Positions 53,711 to 62,495 of a DNA stretch of 64,000 nt are shown here, piece by piece (position 1 is the stretch's first letter; each line of letters starts with the position of its first letter). The notes under the pieces were generated by a model. That model saw only the letters and a program-made list of their open reading frames with translations, was not told where the DNA came from and searched no databases. A program made the translations under genes and the position numbers. The DNA is taken from the NCBI RefSeq assembly GCF_900156515.1, contig NZ_FTNU01000002.1:124001-188000 (forward strand). Direction: 5' to 3'. This DNA comes from Moraxella cuniculi DSM 21768 (GTDB taxonomy: Bacteria > Pseudomonadota > Gammaproteobacteria > Pseudomonadales > Moraxellaceae).

Positions 53711-54052
53711 ATGAAAAAATATCTGGCAGCTGTTGCACTGGCATTGATAAGCTCAAGCAGCTTTGCTTATTATTGCAGCTACACAACTTATATTAGCAAT
53801 GATGATAAATTTAACACCAGTGGTAAATTTTTGGGTAATTCTGTAACCAAAAAAGCAGCCGCTGCTATTTTACGCCAAGAAAGGACGTATGCAGGCTCAT
53901 GGGAGTGCGGTCTGGGCGATGCTGATAGTCGAGCCAGATTTGAAGAAAAAGTAAAAAGAAGCAACCTATCGCCAGTAGTAATCAAAAGAATCGTGCGTGG
54001 CAACCCGACAGTTAGGGTAGAAATTTATGATTCTTATGTAAAAGTATATTGA
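53711..54052 (+). CDS. Small secreted protein of unknown function
   Basis: A 113-aa protein with a clear signal peptide (MKKYLAAVALALISSSSFA, cleavage after SFA). The mature part is small and basic with two cysteines (YYCSYTT and WECGLGD) that could form a disulphide. GGGAGAAA precedes tandem ATGs at 53708 and 53711. It has its own terminator. No family was recognised. Confidence 0.7.
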   Translation: MKKYLAAVALALISSSSFAYYCSYTTYISNDDKFNTSGKFLGNSVTKKAAAAILRQERTYAGSWECGLGDADSRARFEEKVKRSNLSPVVIKRIVRGNPTVRVEIYDSYVKVY

Positions 54053-54145
54053 TTTGTCTGATTAAAAACTCTTTTTTTGGGGATTTTGTAGTAAATCAGC
54101 AATAATTGAGTAATATTAAATAATCATTGTTAAAAAATGTCAATG

Positions 54146-54180
54146 ACCGCCAAAAAAGATATATTTTTTGGCGGTTTTTG
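54146..54180 (+). terminator. Terminator after the small secreted protein gene
   Basis: ACCGCCAAAAAA (54146-54157) and TTTTTTGGCGGT (54164-54175) form a 12-bp stem with loop GATATA, followed by TTTTGG. It is similar in sequence to the guaA terminator. Confidence 0.85.
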
Positions 54181-54217
54181 GTTATTATTGGCGGTTTGAA
54201 TCTATAAGGAGAAATCC

Positions 54218-54703
54218 ATGAAAAAGTTTCTGGCGGTGGCGATTGCAATAAGTGCCACAACTGTACATGCCCAGCAGGTTGCAACTTATTACGGCGGAAA
54301 ATTCCACGGTCGCAAGACGGCAAGTGGCGAGATTTTTAACCAAAATGCCATGACTTGTGCCAGCAATAAGCACAAATTTGGCACACGCCTAAAAGTTACC
54401 AATGTCGCCAATGGCAAATCGGTGGTTTGTCGTGTCAATGACCGTGGCGGATTTGGTAAATATGGCATTGCACTGGATTTGTCCAAAGGGGCATTTGCCA
54501 AAATCGCTCCCTTGTCGCAAGGTCGTGCCAGAGTTACCATCGAGCTTGCAAATGACGCTGATGTCGCTGATAACAAAGATACAAATCTGGTAGCAGATGC
54601 CGCTCCAGTTGCCAGTCAGGTTGATGAAGCATTATCAAAAATCGCAGCAGTAACAACCACACGCACAGTAAAAGTGGTGCTGGCAAACCCAACAAATGAC
54701 TAA
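54218..54703 (+). CDS. RlpA-like double-psi beta-barrel protein, secreted
   Basis: A 161-aa protein with a signal peptide (cleavage after VHA). The RlpA/DPBB fold shows VATYYGGKFHGRKTASGEIFN, GTRLKVTNVANGKSVVCRVNDRG and ALDLSKGAFAKI. RlpA proteins act on or bind septal peptidoglycan. This one has no lipobox and no SPOR domain, so it is a minimal form of uncertain activity. AAGGAGAAATCC precedes the ATG. Its stop overlaps the start of the FKBP gene (ATGACTAA). Confidence 0.85.
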   Translation: MKKFLAVAIAISATTVHAQQVATYYGGKFHGRKTASGEIFNQNAMTCASNKHKFGTRLKVTNVANGKSVVCRVNDRGGFGKYGIALDLSKGAFAKIAPLSQGRARVTIELANDADVADNKDTNLVADAAPVASQVDEALSKIAAVTTTRTVKVVLANPTND

Positions 54704-55112
54704 CAGTGTGGTGATTATGTCGCAGTTTGTGGTAGAGGATGTGGTGATTGGCACAGGCAAGGCTGCTGAGCGTGGGGCGTTAATCACGGCTCAGTATACA
54801 GGTCGCTTGGCTGATGGCACGATATTTGATGCGTCTCATGAACACGGATTTGAGTGTGTCATTGGTACAGGCCGAGTGATAAAAGGCTGGGATTTGGGCG
54901 TATTGGGCGATAAAATCGGTCAAAAATTATGCGAAAAATGGGGCATTGAGTTGGATTTGCCAACATTTGAACCGATGAGAGTTGGCGGCACAAGAAGACT
55001 TGTTGTGCCTGCTCATTTGGGCTACGGCGAGCGCCATGTGGGCAAAATTCCACCGCATTCTGATTTGTACTTTGAGATTGCTTTGTTGCAGGTAAAAACC
55101 CGTGATGACTGA
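54696..55112 (+). CDS. FKBP-type peptidyl-prolyl cis-trans isomerase
   Basis: A 138-aa cytoplasmic single-domain FKBP. Active-site blocks are ITAQYTGRLADGTIFDASH, IGTGRVIKGWDLGVLG and RLVVPAHLGYGER, ending YFEIALLQV. A roughly 12-residue insert (KLCEKWGIELDLPTFEP) replaces the usual short turn before GGTRRLVVP. It starts inside the end of the RlpA-like gene; ATG 54717 is an alternative start. No signal peptide. Confidence 0.88.
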   Translation: MTNSVVIMSQFVVEDVVIGTGKAAERGALITAQYTGRLADGTIFDASHEHGFECVIGTGRVIKGWDLGVLGDKIGQKLCEKWGIELDLPTFEPMRVGGTRRLVVPAHLGYGERHVGKIPPHSDLYFEIALLQVKTRDD

Positions 55113-55266
55113 CAATGGTCTGATACCCAAAAGCCTGCTATAATAACTATGGCAGGTTTTTGATTTTAAAACCAAAAAACTGTGTGATAATCCATGATAA
55201 GTACAATTGATAATTGCAATACAGATGGGTTGTTGCACAGATAACTTTAATAACAGGGAGCTAAGC

Positions 55267-56442
55267 ATGATTAAAATCGATCAATATTTTGACAAACAAC
55301 AATGGCAAAAATTCACCGATGCTGCCAAGGGCGAAGAAACGCCGCTTTTGGTGGTGGATTTGAGCCGTATTAAGACCAAGTATGAAGAGATGGTGAATTT
55401 GTTCCCAAAGGCAAAAATTCACTACGCCATGAAGGCAAGCCCTGCTGTTGAGGTGGTGAATTATTTGGCGGATTTGGGGTCAAATTTTGATTGTGCGTCC
55501 ATTTATGAATTGGATCGTGTGCTGGGCTGTGGCGTTTCGCCTGATCGTATTTCTTATGGCAACACCATCAAAAAAGCTGACCATGTCAAATATGCTTATG
55601 AAAAGGGCATCAGATTGTATGCCACAGATTCTAAGGCTGATTTGATTAATATTGCCAATAACGCCCCTGGTTCAAAGGTGTTTGTGCGTATCTTGGTACA
55701 TGGTGCAGATACTGCCGAATGGCCGCTGTCTCGTAAGTTTGGTTGCCACCCTGATATGGCGATTGATTTATTGGTACAGGCCAAAAATCTAGGTCTTGTG
55801 CCTTATGGCATTTCGTTTCATGTTGGCAGTCAGCAAAAAGATGTGGCAGCGTGGGACGATGCTTTGGCGAAGGTCAAATATATGTTTGACTGGATGAAAT
55901 ACGAAGAAGGCATTAAACTGCAAATGATTAATTTGGGTGGCGGTTTTCCAACCAATTATATCAGTGAGGTAAACCCAATTAGTGTCTACGCCGAAGAGAT
56001 TCACCGCTATTTGTCTGAGGATTTTGATGAAGATGAAATGCCAGAGATTATCCTAGAGCCGGGCCGTTCTATGGTTGGTGATAGTGGCGTGCTGGTGTCT
56101 GAAGTGGTGCTGATTAGCCGCAAATCACGCACAGAATTAACCCGCTGGGTCTATACTGATGTTGGGCTGTTCCAAGGGTTAATTGAGACGCTTGGCGAGG
56201 CGATTAAATACCCTGTTTATACACCAAAAATGGAAACTGCCACCGAAAAAGGCACGGTAATCTTGGCAGGGCCGACCTGTGATAGTACTGACATTATGTA
56301 CGAAAATGCTGCCTACAAACTACCACAGAACCTTGAGATTGGTGATAAGCTGTATTGGCTGACCACAGGGGCTTATACCAATTCTTATTCATCGGTGGAG
56401 TTTAATGGTTTTCCGCCATTGAAGGTAAAATATATCAAGTGA
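55267..56442 (+). CDS. Ornithine/diaminopimelate-type PLP decarboxylase
   Basis: A 391-aa fold-III decarboxylase of the eukaryotic-type ODC/LysA family. The PLP lysine is in IHYAMKASPAVEVV; the glycine-rich PLP phosphate loop is LGGGFPTNY; EPGRSMVGDSG and the cysteine in GPTCDSTDIM, with the YTNSYSSVEFNG tail, are intact. The tail and length favour ornithine decarboxylase (putrescine synthesis) over LysA. ATG 55267 follows AGGGAGCTAAGC. A parS-like site begins directly after the stop. Confidence 0.85.
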   Translation: MIKIDQYFDKQQWQKFTDAAKGEETPLLVVDLSRIKTKYEEMVNLFPKAKIHYAMKASPAVEVVNYLADLGSNFDCASIYELDRVLGCGVSPDRISYGNTIKKADHVKYAYEKGIRLYATDSKADLINIANNAPGSKVFVRILVHGADTAEWPLSRKFGCHPDMAIDLLVQAKNLGLVPYGISFHVGSQQKDVAAWDDALAKVKYMFDWMKYEEGIKLQMINLGGGFPTNYISEVNPISVYAEEIHRYLSEDFDEDEMPEIILEPGRSMVGDSGVLVSEVVLISRKSRTELTRWVYTDVGLFQGLIETLGEAIKYPVYTPKMETATEKGTVILAGPTCDSTDIMYENAAYKLPQNLEIGDKLYWLTTGAYTNSYSSVEFNGFPPLKVKYIK

Positions 56443-56458
56443 TGTTTCATGTGGAACA
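56443..56458. promoter_or_regulatory. parS-like site 10 (directly after the ODC stop)
   Basis: TGTTTCATGTGGAACA, 14/16 to the consensus. Its reverse complement TGTTCCACATGAAACA is 15/16 to the Bacillus form. Confidence 0.7.
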
Positions 56459-56492
56459 TTGAGCTGGTTAAAATTATTTAAAGTTATATTAG

Positions 56493-56528
56493 ACCACCAT
56501 TAAGCTATTTTGTTAGCTTGATGGTGGT
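56493..56528 (+). terminator. Hairpin downstream of the ODC gene
   Basis: ACCACCATTAAGCTA (56493-56507) and TAGCTTGATGGTGGT (56514-56528) form a 15-bp stem with one wobble pair. No strong T-run follows, so it is a weak terminator or an RNA-stabilising hairpin. Confidence 0.6.
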
Positions 56529-56642
56529 TGAGTATTTATGATAATATTATTGCACAATCTGTGAAAATTGGCTTTGTATTCACAATGCTTTAAATTTGCA
56601 AAAATTAAAGCCCTATAATCAAGGATAAATGTATGTATTATC

Positions 56643-56670
56643 TTGACAAATTATTTGCACAAGACATAAT
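56643..56670 (+). promoter_or_regulatory. Strong promoter directly before the 8-bp repeat
   Basis: TTGACA (56643-56648), a 16-bp spacer and CATAAT (56665-56670). The predicted transcript start (about 56677) falls at the first repeat copies, so the repeat would be in the 5' untranslated region of the methyltransferase mRNA. Confidence 0.7.
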
Positions 56671-56672
56671 AC

Positions 56673-56768
56673 ACCTGCGTACCTGCGTACCTGCGTACCT
56701 GCGTACCTGCGTACCTGCGTACCTGCGTACCTGCGTACCTGCGTACCTGCGTACCTGCGTACCTGCGT
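56673..56768. repeat. Perfect tandem repeat, 12 copies of ACCTGCGT
   Basis: Twelve uninterrupted identical 8-bp units (96 bp), ending in a partial ACCT. The unit length is not a multiple of three. It lies between a strong promoter and the first methyltransferase gene. On the minus strand it reads as repeated GTQVRRYA, which looks like a shadow frame. Confidence 0.97.
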
Positions 56769-56875
56769 ACCTAGCTTAAAATCTACCCAAAATCTTTCCA
56801 TTTGTCTGACCTGTAACAAGTTGCTTGTTGCAGGATTTTTTGTCAAAAATTTTTTAGCTTGCAAGGCGGTTCGCT

Positions 56876-57505
56876 ATGCAAGTTAAATCCAAACAACGTG
56901 TCGCCGATTTTGGCGAGGTCTATACCAACGAGCGAGAAGTCAATGCAATGCTCGATTTGGTTGCCGATCAAGCCGCCAATCCCGAAAAAACCTTTTTAGA
57001 ACCTGCCTGCGGAACGGGCAATTTTCTCTCCGCGATTTTGGCACGCAAGCTAGATGCGGTCGCTCAAAAGCACAAAAAAATCCAGCTCAACTACGAACGC
57101 AATGCGGTGCTTGCGGTAACGAGCCTATACGGGATCGAACTCTTGCCCGACAACGTGGCGGAGTGTCGCCAACGCCTCTTAACCCAATTTTGTGAACATT
57201 ACCAACGGCACTATCCGAACAGTTTTAAGGTGGAATACTGCCGAGCGGTCGAGCTTATTTTGAGCAAAAATATCCTTTGTGGTGACGCCCTCACCCTCAA
57301 AACCGCCGACGGTCAAGACATCATTTTTACCGAATGGAAAGTCGTGCGTTGGCAAGTACAACGGCGAGATTTTGTCTATCGTGATCTGGTGGACAACCTC
57401 AGCGATCTCCCTCTCTTTTCCGATGAAGGCAACCCAGCCTTTATCCCCCAACCCACAAACACCGAATACCCCCTCACCACTTTTTTGGAGCTAGGCAATG
57501 CGTGA
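56876..57505 (+). CDS. Adenine-methyltransferase-like protein (SAM-binding half)
   Basis: A 209-aa protein with an intact SAM motif [13 protein letters not shown] (residues 40-51), preceded by [11 protein letters not shown] typical of N6-adenine methylases of the Eco57I/type I group, and [11 protein letters not shown] as motif [13 protein letters not shown] and the FTEW block occur, but no (N/D)PP(Y/F) catalytic motif follows. It therefore looks like half an enzyme. AAGGCGG precedes the ATG. The stop overlaps the next gene by eight bases. It is the first gene of the defence island, behind the 8-bp repeat. Confidence 0.75.
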   Translation: MQVKSKQRVADFGEVYTNEREVNAMLDLVADQAANPEKTFLEPACGTGNFLSAILARKLDAVAQKHKKIQLNYERNAVLAVTSLYGIELLPDNVAECRQRLLTQFCEHYQRHYPNSFKVEYCRAVELILSKNILCGDALTLKTADGQDIIFTEWKVVRWQVQRRDFVYRDLVDNLSDLPLFSDEGNPAFIPQPTNTEYPLTTFLELGNA

Positions 57506-59030
57506 TTTATCTTCCATCAACTACAACCCTGACGTATTAAGCTGTTTGGCGAATTTATCGAATGACGAAGTCTTCACCCCGCCGAATATCGTAAACCAAA
57601 TGCTTGACAGCCTACCCGAACGATTATGGCGCGACCGCAACGCCAAATTTCTCGATCCCGTGTGCAAATCGGGCGTATTTTTGCGAGAAATTGCCAAGCG
57701 GTTAATTATCGGGTTAGAAACGCAAATCCCCGACTTACAAGAACGGCTCAACCACATTTTCAGTCAACAACTTTACGGGATCGCCATCACCGAACTCACC
57801 GCCTTGCTCTCTCGCCGTAGCCTCTACTGTTCCAAAAAAGCGAATGGCGAAAATTCCGTTTGCACCGTGTTTGAACAAGACGAGGGCAACATTTTCAAGC
57901 CAAAAAGTGAGCATATTTGGGAGGGCGGAAAATGCGTGGAATGTGGTGCGAGCGAGGCGGTTTACGACCGCACTTTTTCCCTTGAAAACCACGCCTATGC
58001 GTTTATCCATAGCCAAGCAAGAAAAACATTAGGATTAGAAAAAATGAAATTTGATGTCATCATCGGCAATCCGCCGTATCAGTTGAGTGATGGAGGTGCT
58101 CAGGCAAGTGCTGCCCCGATTTATCACAAATTTATCCAGCAAGCAAAAAAATTAAATCCTGATTATTTAATAATGATTACTCCAAGCCGTTGGTTTGCTG
58201 GTGGAAAAGGATTAGATGAATTTCGAGATGAAATGTTGAATGATAAAAGAATTAAAGAAATTCACGATTTTCCAAATGCCATAGATTGTTTCCCCGGGGT
58301 AGATATTAAAGGCGGTGTGAATTATTTTATTTGGGAGAAAAATTATCAAGGCGATTGTTTAATTACGACTTATGAGAATGGCGAGAAAATATCTCAAATG
58401 ACAAGACCTTTAAAAGAAAAAGGATTAGATATTTTTATTCGTTACAATGAAGGGATTTCGATTTTAAGAAAAATTCTAGCTTTTAAAGAAGATAGTTTTA
58501 GTGAATTGGTTAGTTCAAGAAAACCTTTTGGATTAGCAACAAATGTTAAGGGAAATCCCAATTCTTATACAGATACGAAAGATAATATCATTTTGTATCA
58601 AAATGGCGGTAAAGGATATGTAAAAAGAAGTTCTATATTACTTAATCATCAATGGATTGATAAACATAAGGTTTATATCGGTAGAGCTTATGGAGCAGGA
58701 GAGGGATTTCCACACCAAATTTTAAATAAACCGATTTACGGTGCACCAAAAACCTGTTGTACAGAAACTTATTTACTTATTGGCGATTTTGAAAGTAAAG
58801 AAATTTGCTTAAATGTAATGAGTTATATTTCAACAAAATTTTTCCGTTTTATGGTTTTATTAAAGAAAAATACACAAGATGCCCCTAAAAGGGTTTATGA
58901 ATTAGTGCCAATCCAAGATTTTTCTAAACCGTGGACAGATAAAGAACTTTATCAAAAATACGGATTAAGCCAAGATGAAATTGACTTTATTGAAAAAATG
59001 GTAAGACCGATAGAGTTAAGCAATGGCTAA
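57498..59030 (+). CDS. Eco57I-type DNA adenine methyltransferase
   Basis: A 510-aa N6-adenine methylase. N-terminal [13 protein letters not shown] leads to a modified motif [16 protein letters not shown] (residues 51-65), where the usual second Gly position is Lys. A CxxC knuckle (C146-C149) sits in the middle, and the catalytic motif IV NPPY is at residues 191-194 ([16 protein letters not shown]). The C-terminal half should bind the DNA target. It starts inside the end of the first methylase gene and overlaps the next gene by eight bases. AT content rises sharply from about 58,050 on, suggesting a mosaic gene. Confidence 0.85.
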   Translation: MRDLSSINYNPDVLSCLANLSNDEVFTPPNIVNQMLDSLPERLWRDRNAKFLDPVCKSGVFLREIAKRLIIGLETQIPDLQERLNHIFSQQLYGIAITELTALLSRRSLYCSKKANGENSVCTVFEQDEGNIFKPKSEHIWEGGKCVECGASEAVYDRTFSLENHAYAFIHSQARKTLGLEKMKFDVIIGNPPYQLSDGGAQASAAPIYHKFIQQAKKLNPDYLIMITPSRWFAGGKGLDEFRDEMLNDKRIKEIHDFPNAIDCFPGVDIKGGVNYFIWEKNYQGDCLITTYENGEKISQMTRPLKEKGLDIFIRYNEGISILRKILAFKEDSFSELVSSRKPFGLATNVKGNPNSYTDTKDNIILYQNGGKGYVKRSSILLNHQWIDKHKVYIGRAYGAGEGFPHQILNKPIYGAPKTCCTETYLLIGDFESKEICLNVMSYISTKFFRFMVLLKKNTQDAPKRVYELVPIQDFSKPWTDKELYQKYGLSQDEIDFIEKMVRPIELSNG

Positions 59031-59685
59031 AGCACAACCACATTATTTAAAAACAAGACAAGTTACTTTTCCTACAAAAGGAAAATTTAAAGAGCATTTA
59101 CAGGCTATTTTGCATAAAACAACATCATTGCCGAATAATGAAGTAGAGGATCAAGATGATATTTTCGATCTAATTGATTTTCTAGAAGATTATCATAATG
59201 AAAGTATAACTATTCAAGAGCAATTTGATCTTGAAAATTGTATTTTCTATGTGGATAAGCCTCAGGATTATAATGGATATTGTTTTTGGCTAATGGACAA
59301 AAATAATCAAAATAAGAGACAGTTTAGTATTACCAGCTTTGGTAATCCTAGAACACCAATGCAAAATTTAGTTTCTTGCTTTGGCTATATTATTAGAGAA
59401 ATGAAAGCGAGATTTAGAAAAGAAATTGCAATGCAAGAAGGGAAAGATTTTAAAGAATACGACCTTTGGAATGAAGAACCAAAACCAAAAGAATTGGTTT
59501 TAGAGTTTATAAAAATTCATAATTTGAAGGATAAGTTGCATTTAGTTGTTTCACCGAATGGATTAAATAACAATGCACCATATTTGATGCCTGATTATGA
59601 ATACCTTGCAAAAGAATATCAAGATTTTTATTTCAATAAAAAAGCAAATGATTTATTGAAATTAGAGTTAAGACCAAGAATGTAA
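59023..59685 (+). CDS. Unknown protein linked to the methyltransferase operon
   Basis: A 220-aa AT-rich gene starting eight bases inside the upstream methylase gene. The N-terminal half ([15 protein letters not shown], then [18 protein letters not shown]) faintly recalls the DCL/DUF3223 pattern found in some nuclease-associated proteins; this is tentative. There are no membrane segments and no nuclease motif that I trust. Tight coupling to the methylase suggests a specificity, regulatory or accessory role. Confidence 0.6.
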   Translation: MAKAQPHYLKTRQVTFPTKGKFKEHLQAILHKTTSLPNNEVEDQDDIFDLIDFLEDYHNESITIQEQFDLENCIFYVDKPQDYNGYCFWLMDKNNQNKRQFSITSFGNPRTPMQNLVSCFGYIIREMKARFRKEIAMQEGKDFKEYDLWNEEPKPKELVLEFIKIHNLKDKLHLVVSPNGLNNNAPYLMPDYEYLAKEYQDFYFNKKANDLLKLELRPRM

Positions 59686-59691
59686 TGGTAA

Positions 59692-59700
59692 ACAAGCGGT
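59692..59700 (+). other. Actinobacillus-type DNA uptake signal, extended
   Basis: Perfect ACAAGCGGT seven bases after a stop codon, followed by two A/T tracts and TTTTTGCAAA (to about 59724), the full long form of the signal. Confidence 0.8.
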
Positions 59701-59726
59701 AAGATTTTTAAAAATTTTTGCAAATT

Positions 59727-59820
59727 GCCCCCCTCCTACCTCCCCCCGTAAACGGGGGGAGATCAAATTGATCTGCCCCCGCTTGCGGGGGAAGTACCGC
59801 CGTTAGGCGGGGTAGGGGGC
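59727..59820. repeat. GC-rich multi-hairpin element (REP/BIME-like)
   Basis: Four palindromes lie in a row: CCCCCC-GTAAAC-GGGGGG (59742-59759), GATCAAATTGATC (59761-59773), CCCCCGCTTGCGGGGG (59776-59791) and CCGCCGTTAGGCGG (59797-59810). The ends GCCCCC and GGGGGC are inverted. It is strikingly GC-rich within AT-rich DNA, between the unknown gene and the helicase gene. Confidence 0.75.
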
Positions 59821-59889
59821 AACGAAAGAGGTGAACAAGCGGGCTGATTTTAGCGGATTTTTGCGATAGCCATTCAATAAGGAAGACAA

Positions 59890-62406
59890 ATGAACGATCA
59901 ACAACTTTCAACACAACATAAAGTCAATTTTGAGGAATTTATTCCGCCGAAAATTTATGCGTATTCGGATAGCCGTTTTGCGGGCTGTTTGAAAATTGGT
60001 TACACCACGCGCCAAAAGGCGGTGGATCGGGTGCGGGAGCAATATCCAGTCAAAACGCCAGTGCAGACGTGGAAAATCGAGCTGGAAGAATTAGCGGTGC
60101 GTGATAATGGGGATTTATTCACCGATCACGATTTGCATAAGGTGCTGAAAAAGCAAGGCGTGGAGCGACTTGATGGCGAGTGGTTTAAATGCGATTTAAA
60201 GGCGGTGCAAGCAGCGTTAATTGAGGTGAAATCAGGCAAGCCGAACCGTCAAAAACGGACGCTTTCATTCGGAATGAGACCAGAACAGCAGGAGGCGGTC
60301 GAAAAGACGGTGGCGTATTTTGCCAGCTTTAAGCAGGATAACGAAAACAAAGCCCCGCGTTTTTTGTGGAACGCTAAAATGCGGTTTGGTAAGACGTTCG
60401 CCACCTATCAATTAGCCAAGCGAATGGGCTGGAAAAAGGTGCTGATTTTAACCTTTAAACCAGCGGTGCAAGATGCGTGGCAGGAGGATTTGGCGAACCA
60501 TACCGATTTTGAGGGCTGGCAATTTGTGGCGAAAAACGGGCTGGATTATGAGGAGGTGGATTTTAATTCGCCCGTGGTCTGTTTTGGGTCGTTCCAAGAT
60601 TATTTAGGGCGAACCAAGTCGGGCGGTATCAAAGCAAAAAATGAGTGGGTGCATAGCACTAACTGGGATTGCGTGGTGTTTGATGAATATCACTACGGGG
60701 CGTGGCGTGAGAATGCCAAGGATCTTTTTGACGGCGAGGACGATAAAAAAGAGCGGAATTTTGCCGAGAGTGAGGAGATGAAAGCCTTTGATGAGGGGTT
60801 ATTGCCGATTACCACTCATCATTATTTATATCTTTCTGGCACGCCGTTCCGTGCGATTGCCTCGGGCGAATTTATTGAGGAGCAGATTTTTAACTGGACT
60901 TACTCCGATGAGCAAAAAGCCAAAGCCCAGTGGGACGCAAGGCAGGGTAAAAATCCCTATCTTTCCTTGCCGAAAATGGTGATGATGACTTATCAGTTGC
61001 CAGAGAGTATCCGTGATGTGGCACGCCGTGGCGAATTTAATGAATTTGATTTGAACCTCTTTTTTGAGGCGAAGGGCAGTGGCGAAAATGCTCGCTTTAC
61101 CTATCAAGAAGAAGTGCAAAAATGGCTGAATTTTATTCAAAATAAACTGCCTGAAATGACGGTCGATACCCTGAAACTACGCACCGAAAAACCACCGATG
61201 CCGTTTTCAGATGTGAATTTATTGGGGCATTTGTTGCATACCTTTTGGTTTTTGCCGAATGTGGCGAGTTGCTATGCGATGGCGAATTTATTGGCGGAAA
61301 AGCAAAATCAGTTCTTCCATCAATATCAAATTATCGTGGCAGCAGGCACGCAGGCTGGCGTAGGCTTGGAGGCGTTACCACCGGTGCAAAAAGCGATGAC
61401 AAACAATCCGCTTGCAACCAAGACCATTACCCTTTCGTGCGGTAAATTAACCACGGGGGTCTCTGTGCCGCCGTGGACGGGCATTTTGATGCTACGCAAT
61501 GCGTCTAGCCCTGAAACCTATTTCCAAGCGGCGTTCCGTGTGCAAACCCCTTGGGTATTGCGTGGCTATGATGAAACGAACCTGAATAATGAGGAGATCC
61601 TCAAACAGCAATGCTATGTGTTCGATTTTGCCCCCGACCGTGCGTTACGCCAAATTGCTGAATATAGTTGCCGTTTAGACACTGCCAGCACCAGCCCAGA
61701 GCAAAAAGTGGCGGAGTTTATCCATTTCTTGCCAGTGCTTGCCTATGATGGTAGCTCAATGAAACAAATTGATGCGGCAGGCGTGCTAGATATTGCGATG
61801 AGTGGCACGACGGCGACTTTACTGGCTCGCCGTTGGGAAAGTGCGTTGTTGGTGAATGTGGATAACGCCACGCTGGATAAAATTCGTAACAATGAACAGG
61901 CGATGAAAGCCCTGATGAACATTGAGGGATTCCGTTCGCTCAATCAAGATATTGAGACGATTATCAACAAATCGGAGGCGGTCAAAAAAACCAAGAAAGA
62001 AAAAGGCGATGAGCTGACCTCGAAAGAGAAGAAAGAGCTAAGTGAGGAGGAGAAAGAGTACAAATCGCTCCGTAAGCAAATTCAAGAAAAGCTGATCAAA
62101 TTCGCCACACGGATTCCCGTGTTTATGTATTTGACCGACTACCGTGAACATTGCTTGGAAGATGTGATCACCCAGCTTGAACCAAGATTGTTCCAAAAAG
62201 TAACGGGCTTAACCCAGCGAGATTTTGAATTGTTGGTGAATTTGAATGTGTTTAACGGGGCATTGATGAATGACGCGGTGTACAAATTCAAACGCTATGA
62301 AGATTCTAGCCTAGAATACACGGGAATCGACAAGCGAAGTGCAGTGATGGGCTTATATAACACCACTATTTCAAGGGAAGATAGTGAGAAAATAAATCGA
62401 ATGTAA
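59890..62406 (+). CDS. GIY-YIG (T5orf172-like) nuclease fused to an SF2 helicase
   Basis: An 838-aa protein. Residues about 20-105 match the T5orf172 branch of GIY-YIG nucleases: IYAYSDSRFAGCLKIGYTTR with R41, and E97 in LDGEWFKC. Residues 130 to about 600 are a superfamily 2 helicase/translocase with Walker A NAKMRFGKTFA (161-171), DEYH box (265-268), motif III LSGTPFR and a late QAAFRVQTPW motif VI. A charged, lysine-rich helical linker (about 690-730) precedes the C-terminal domain. It is probably the cleaving subunit of the system, with its own AAGGAAGA ribosome site, 200 bp after the previous gene. Confidence 0.85.
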   Translation: MNDQQLSTQHKVNFEEFIPPKIYAYSDSRFAGCLKIGYTTRQKAVDRVREQYPVKTPVQTWKIELEELAVRDNGDLFTDHDLHKVLKKQGVERLDGEWFKCDLKAVQAALIEVKSGKPNRQKRTLSFGMRPEQQEAVEKTVAYFASFKQDNENKAPRFLWNAKMRFGKTFATYQLAKRMGWKKVLILTFKPAVQDAWQEDLANHTDFEGWQFVAKNGLDYEEVDFNSPVVCFGSFQDYLGRTKSGGIKAKNEWVHSTNWDCVVFDEYHYGAWRENAKDLFDGEDDKKERNFAESEEMKAFDEGLLPITTHHYLYLSGTPFRAIASGEFIEEQIFNWTYSDEQKAKAQWDARQGKNPYLSLPKMVMMTYQLPESIRDVARRGEFNEFDLNLFFEAKGSGENARFTYQEEVQKWLNFIQNKLPEMTVDTLKLRTEKPPMPFSDVNLLGHLLHTFWFLPNVASCYAMANLLAEKQNQFFHQYQIIVAAGTQAGVGLEALPPVQKAMTNNPLATKTITLSCGKLTTGVSVPPWTGILMLRNASSPETYFQAAFRVQTPWVLRGYDETNLNNEEILKQQCYVFDFAPDRALRQIAEYSCRLDTASTSPEQKVAEFIHFLPVLAYDGSSMKQIDAAGVLDIAMSGTTATLLARRWESALLVNVDNATLDKIRNNEQAMKALMNIEGFRSLNQDIETIINKSEAVKKTKKEKGDELTSKEKKELSEEEKEYKSLRKQIQEKLIKFATRIPVFMYLTDYREHCLEDVITQLEPRLFQKVTGLTQRDFELLVNLNVFNGALMNDAVYKFKRYEDSSLEYTGIDKRSAVMGLYNTTISREDSEKINRM

Positions 62407-62436
62407 AAATGGGGGCATTACCCCCGTTTTTATTTT
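62405..62436 (+). terminator. Terminator of the defence operon
   Basis: GGGGG and CCCCC with flanking A and T runs (AAAAATGGGGG, loop CATTA, CCCCCGTTTTT) form an intrinsic terminator at the helicase stop. Confidence 0.85.
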
Positions 62437-62458
62437 TAGTATAAATTTTTATCATCTA

Positions 62459-62480
62459 ACCACCCCAAAATCGGGGTGGT
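62459..62480 (-). terminator. Hairpin downstream of ridA
   Basis: ACCACCCC (62459-62466) and GGGGTGGT (62473-62480), loop AAAATC. It is a minus-strand candidate terminator, but the T-run after it is poor. Confidence 0.5.
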
Positions 62481-62495
62481 AAGACTCGGCTTGGC

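Noticed and set aside
56673-56768. CRISPR-like array
   Set aside because: Units are 8 bp, directly adjacent and without spacers, so this is a microsatellite-type repeat.
56619-56864. Minus-strand 81-aa frame with four GTQVRRYA repeats across the octamer array
   Set aside because: It exists only because the 8-bp unit has no stop on that strand. It has no family resemblance and runs against the promoter and operon.
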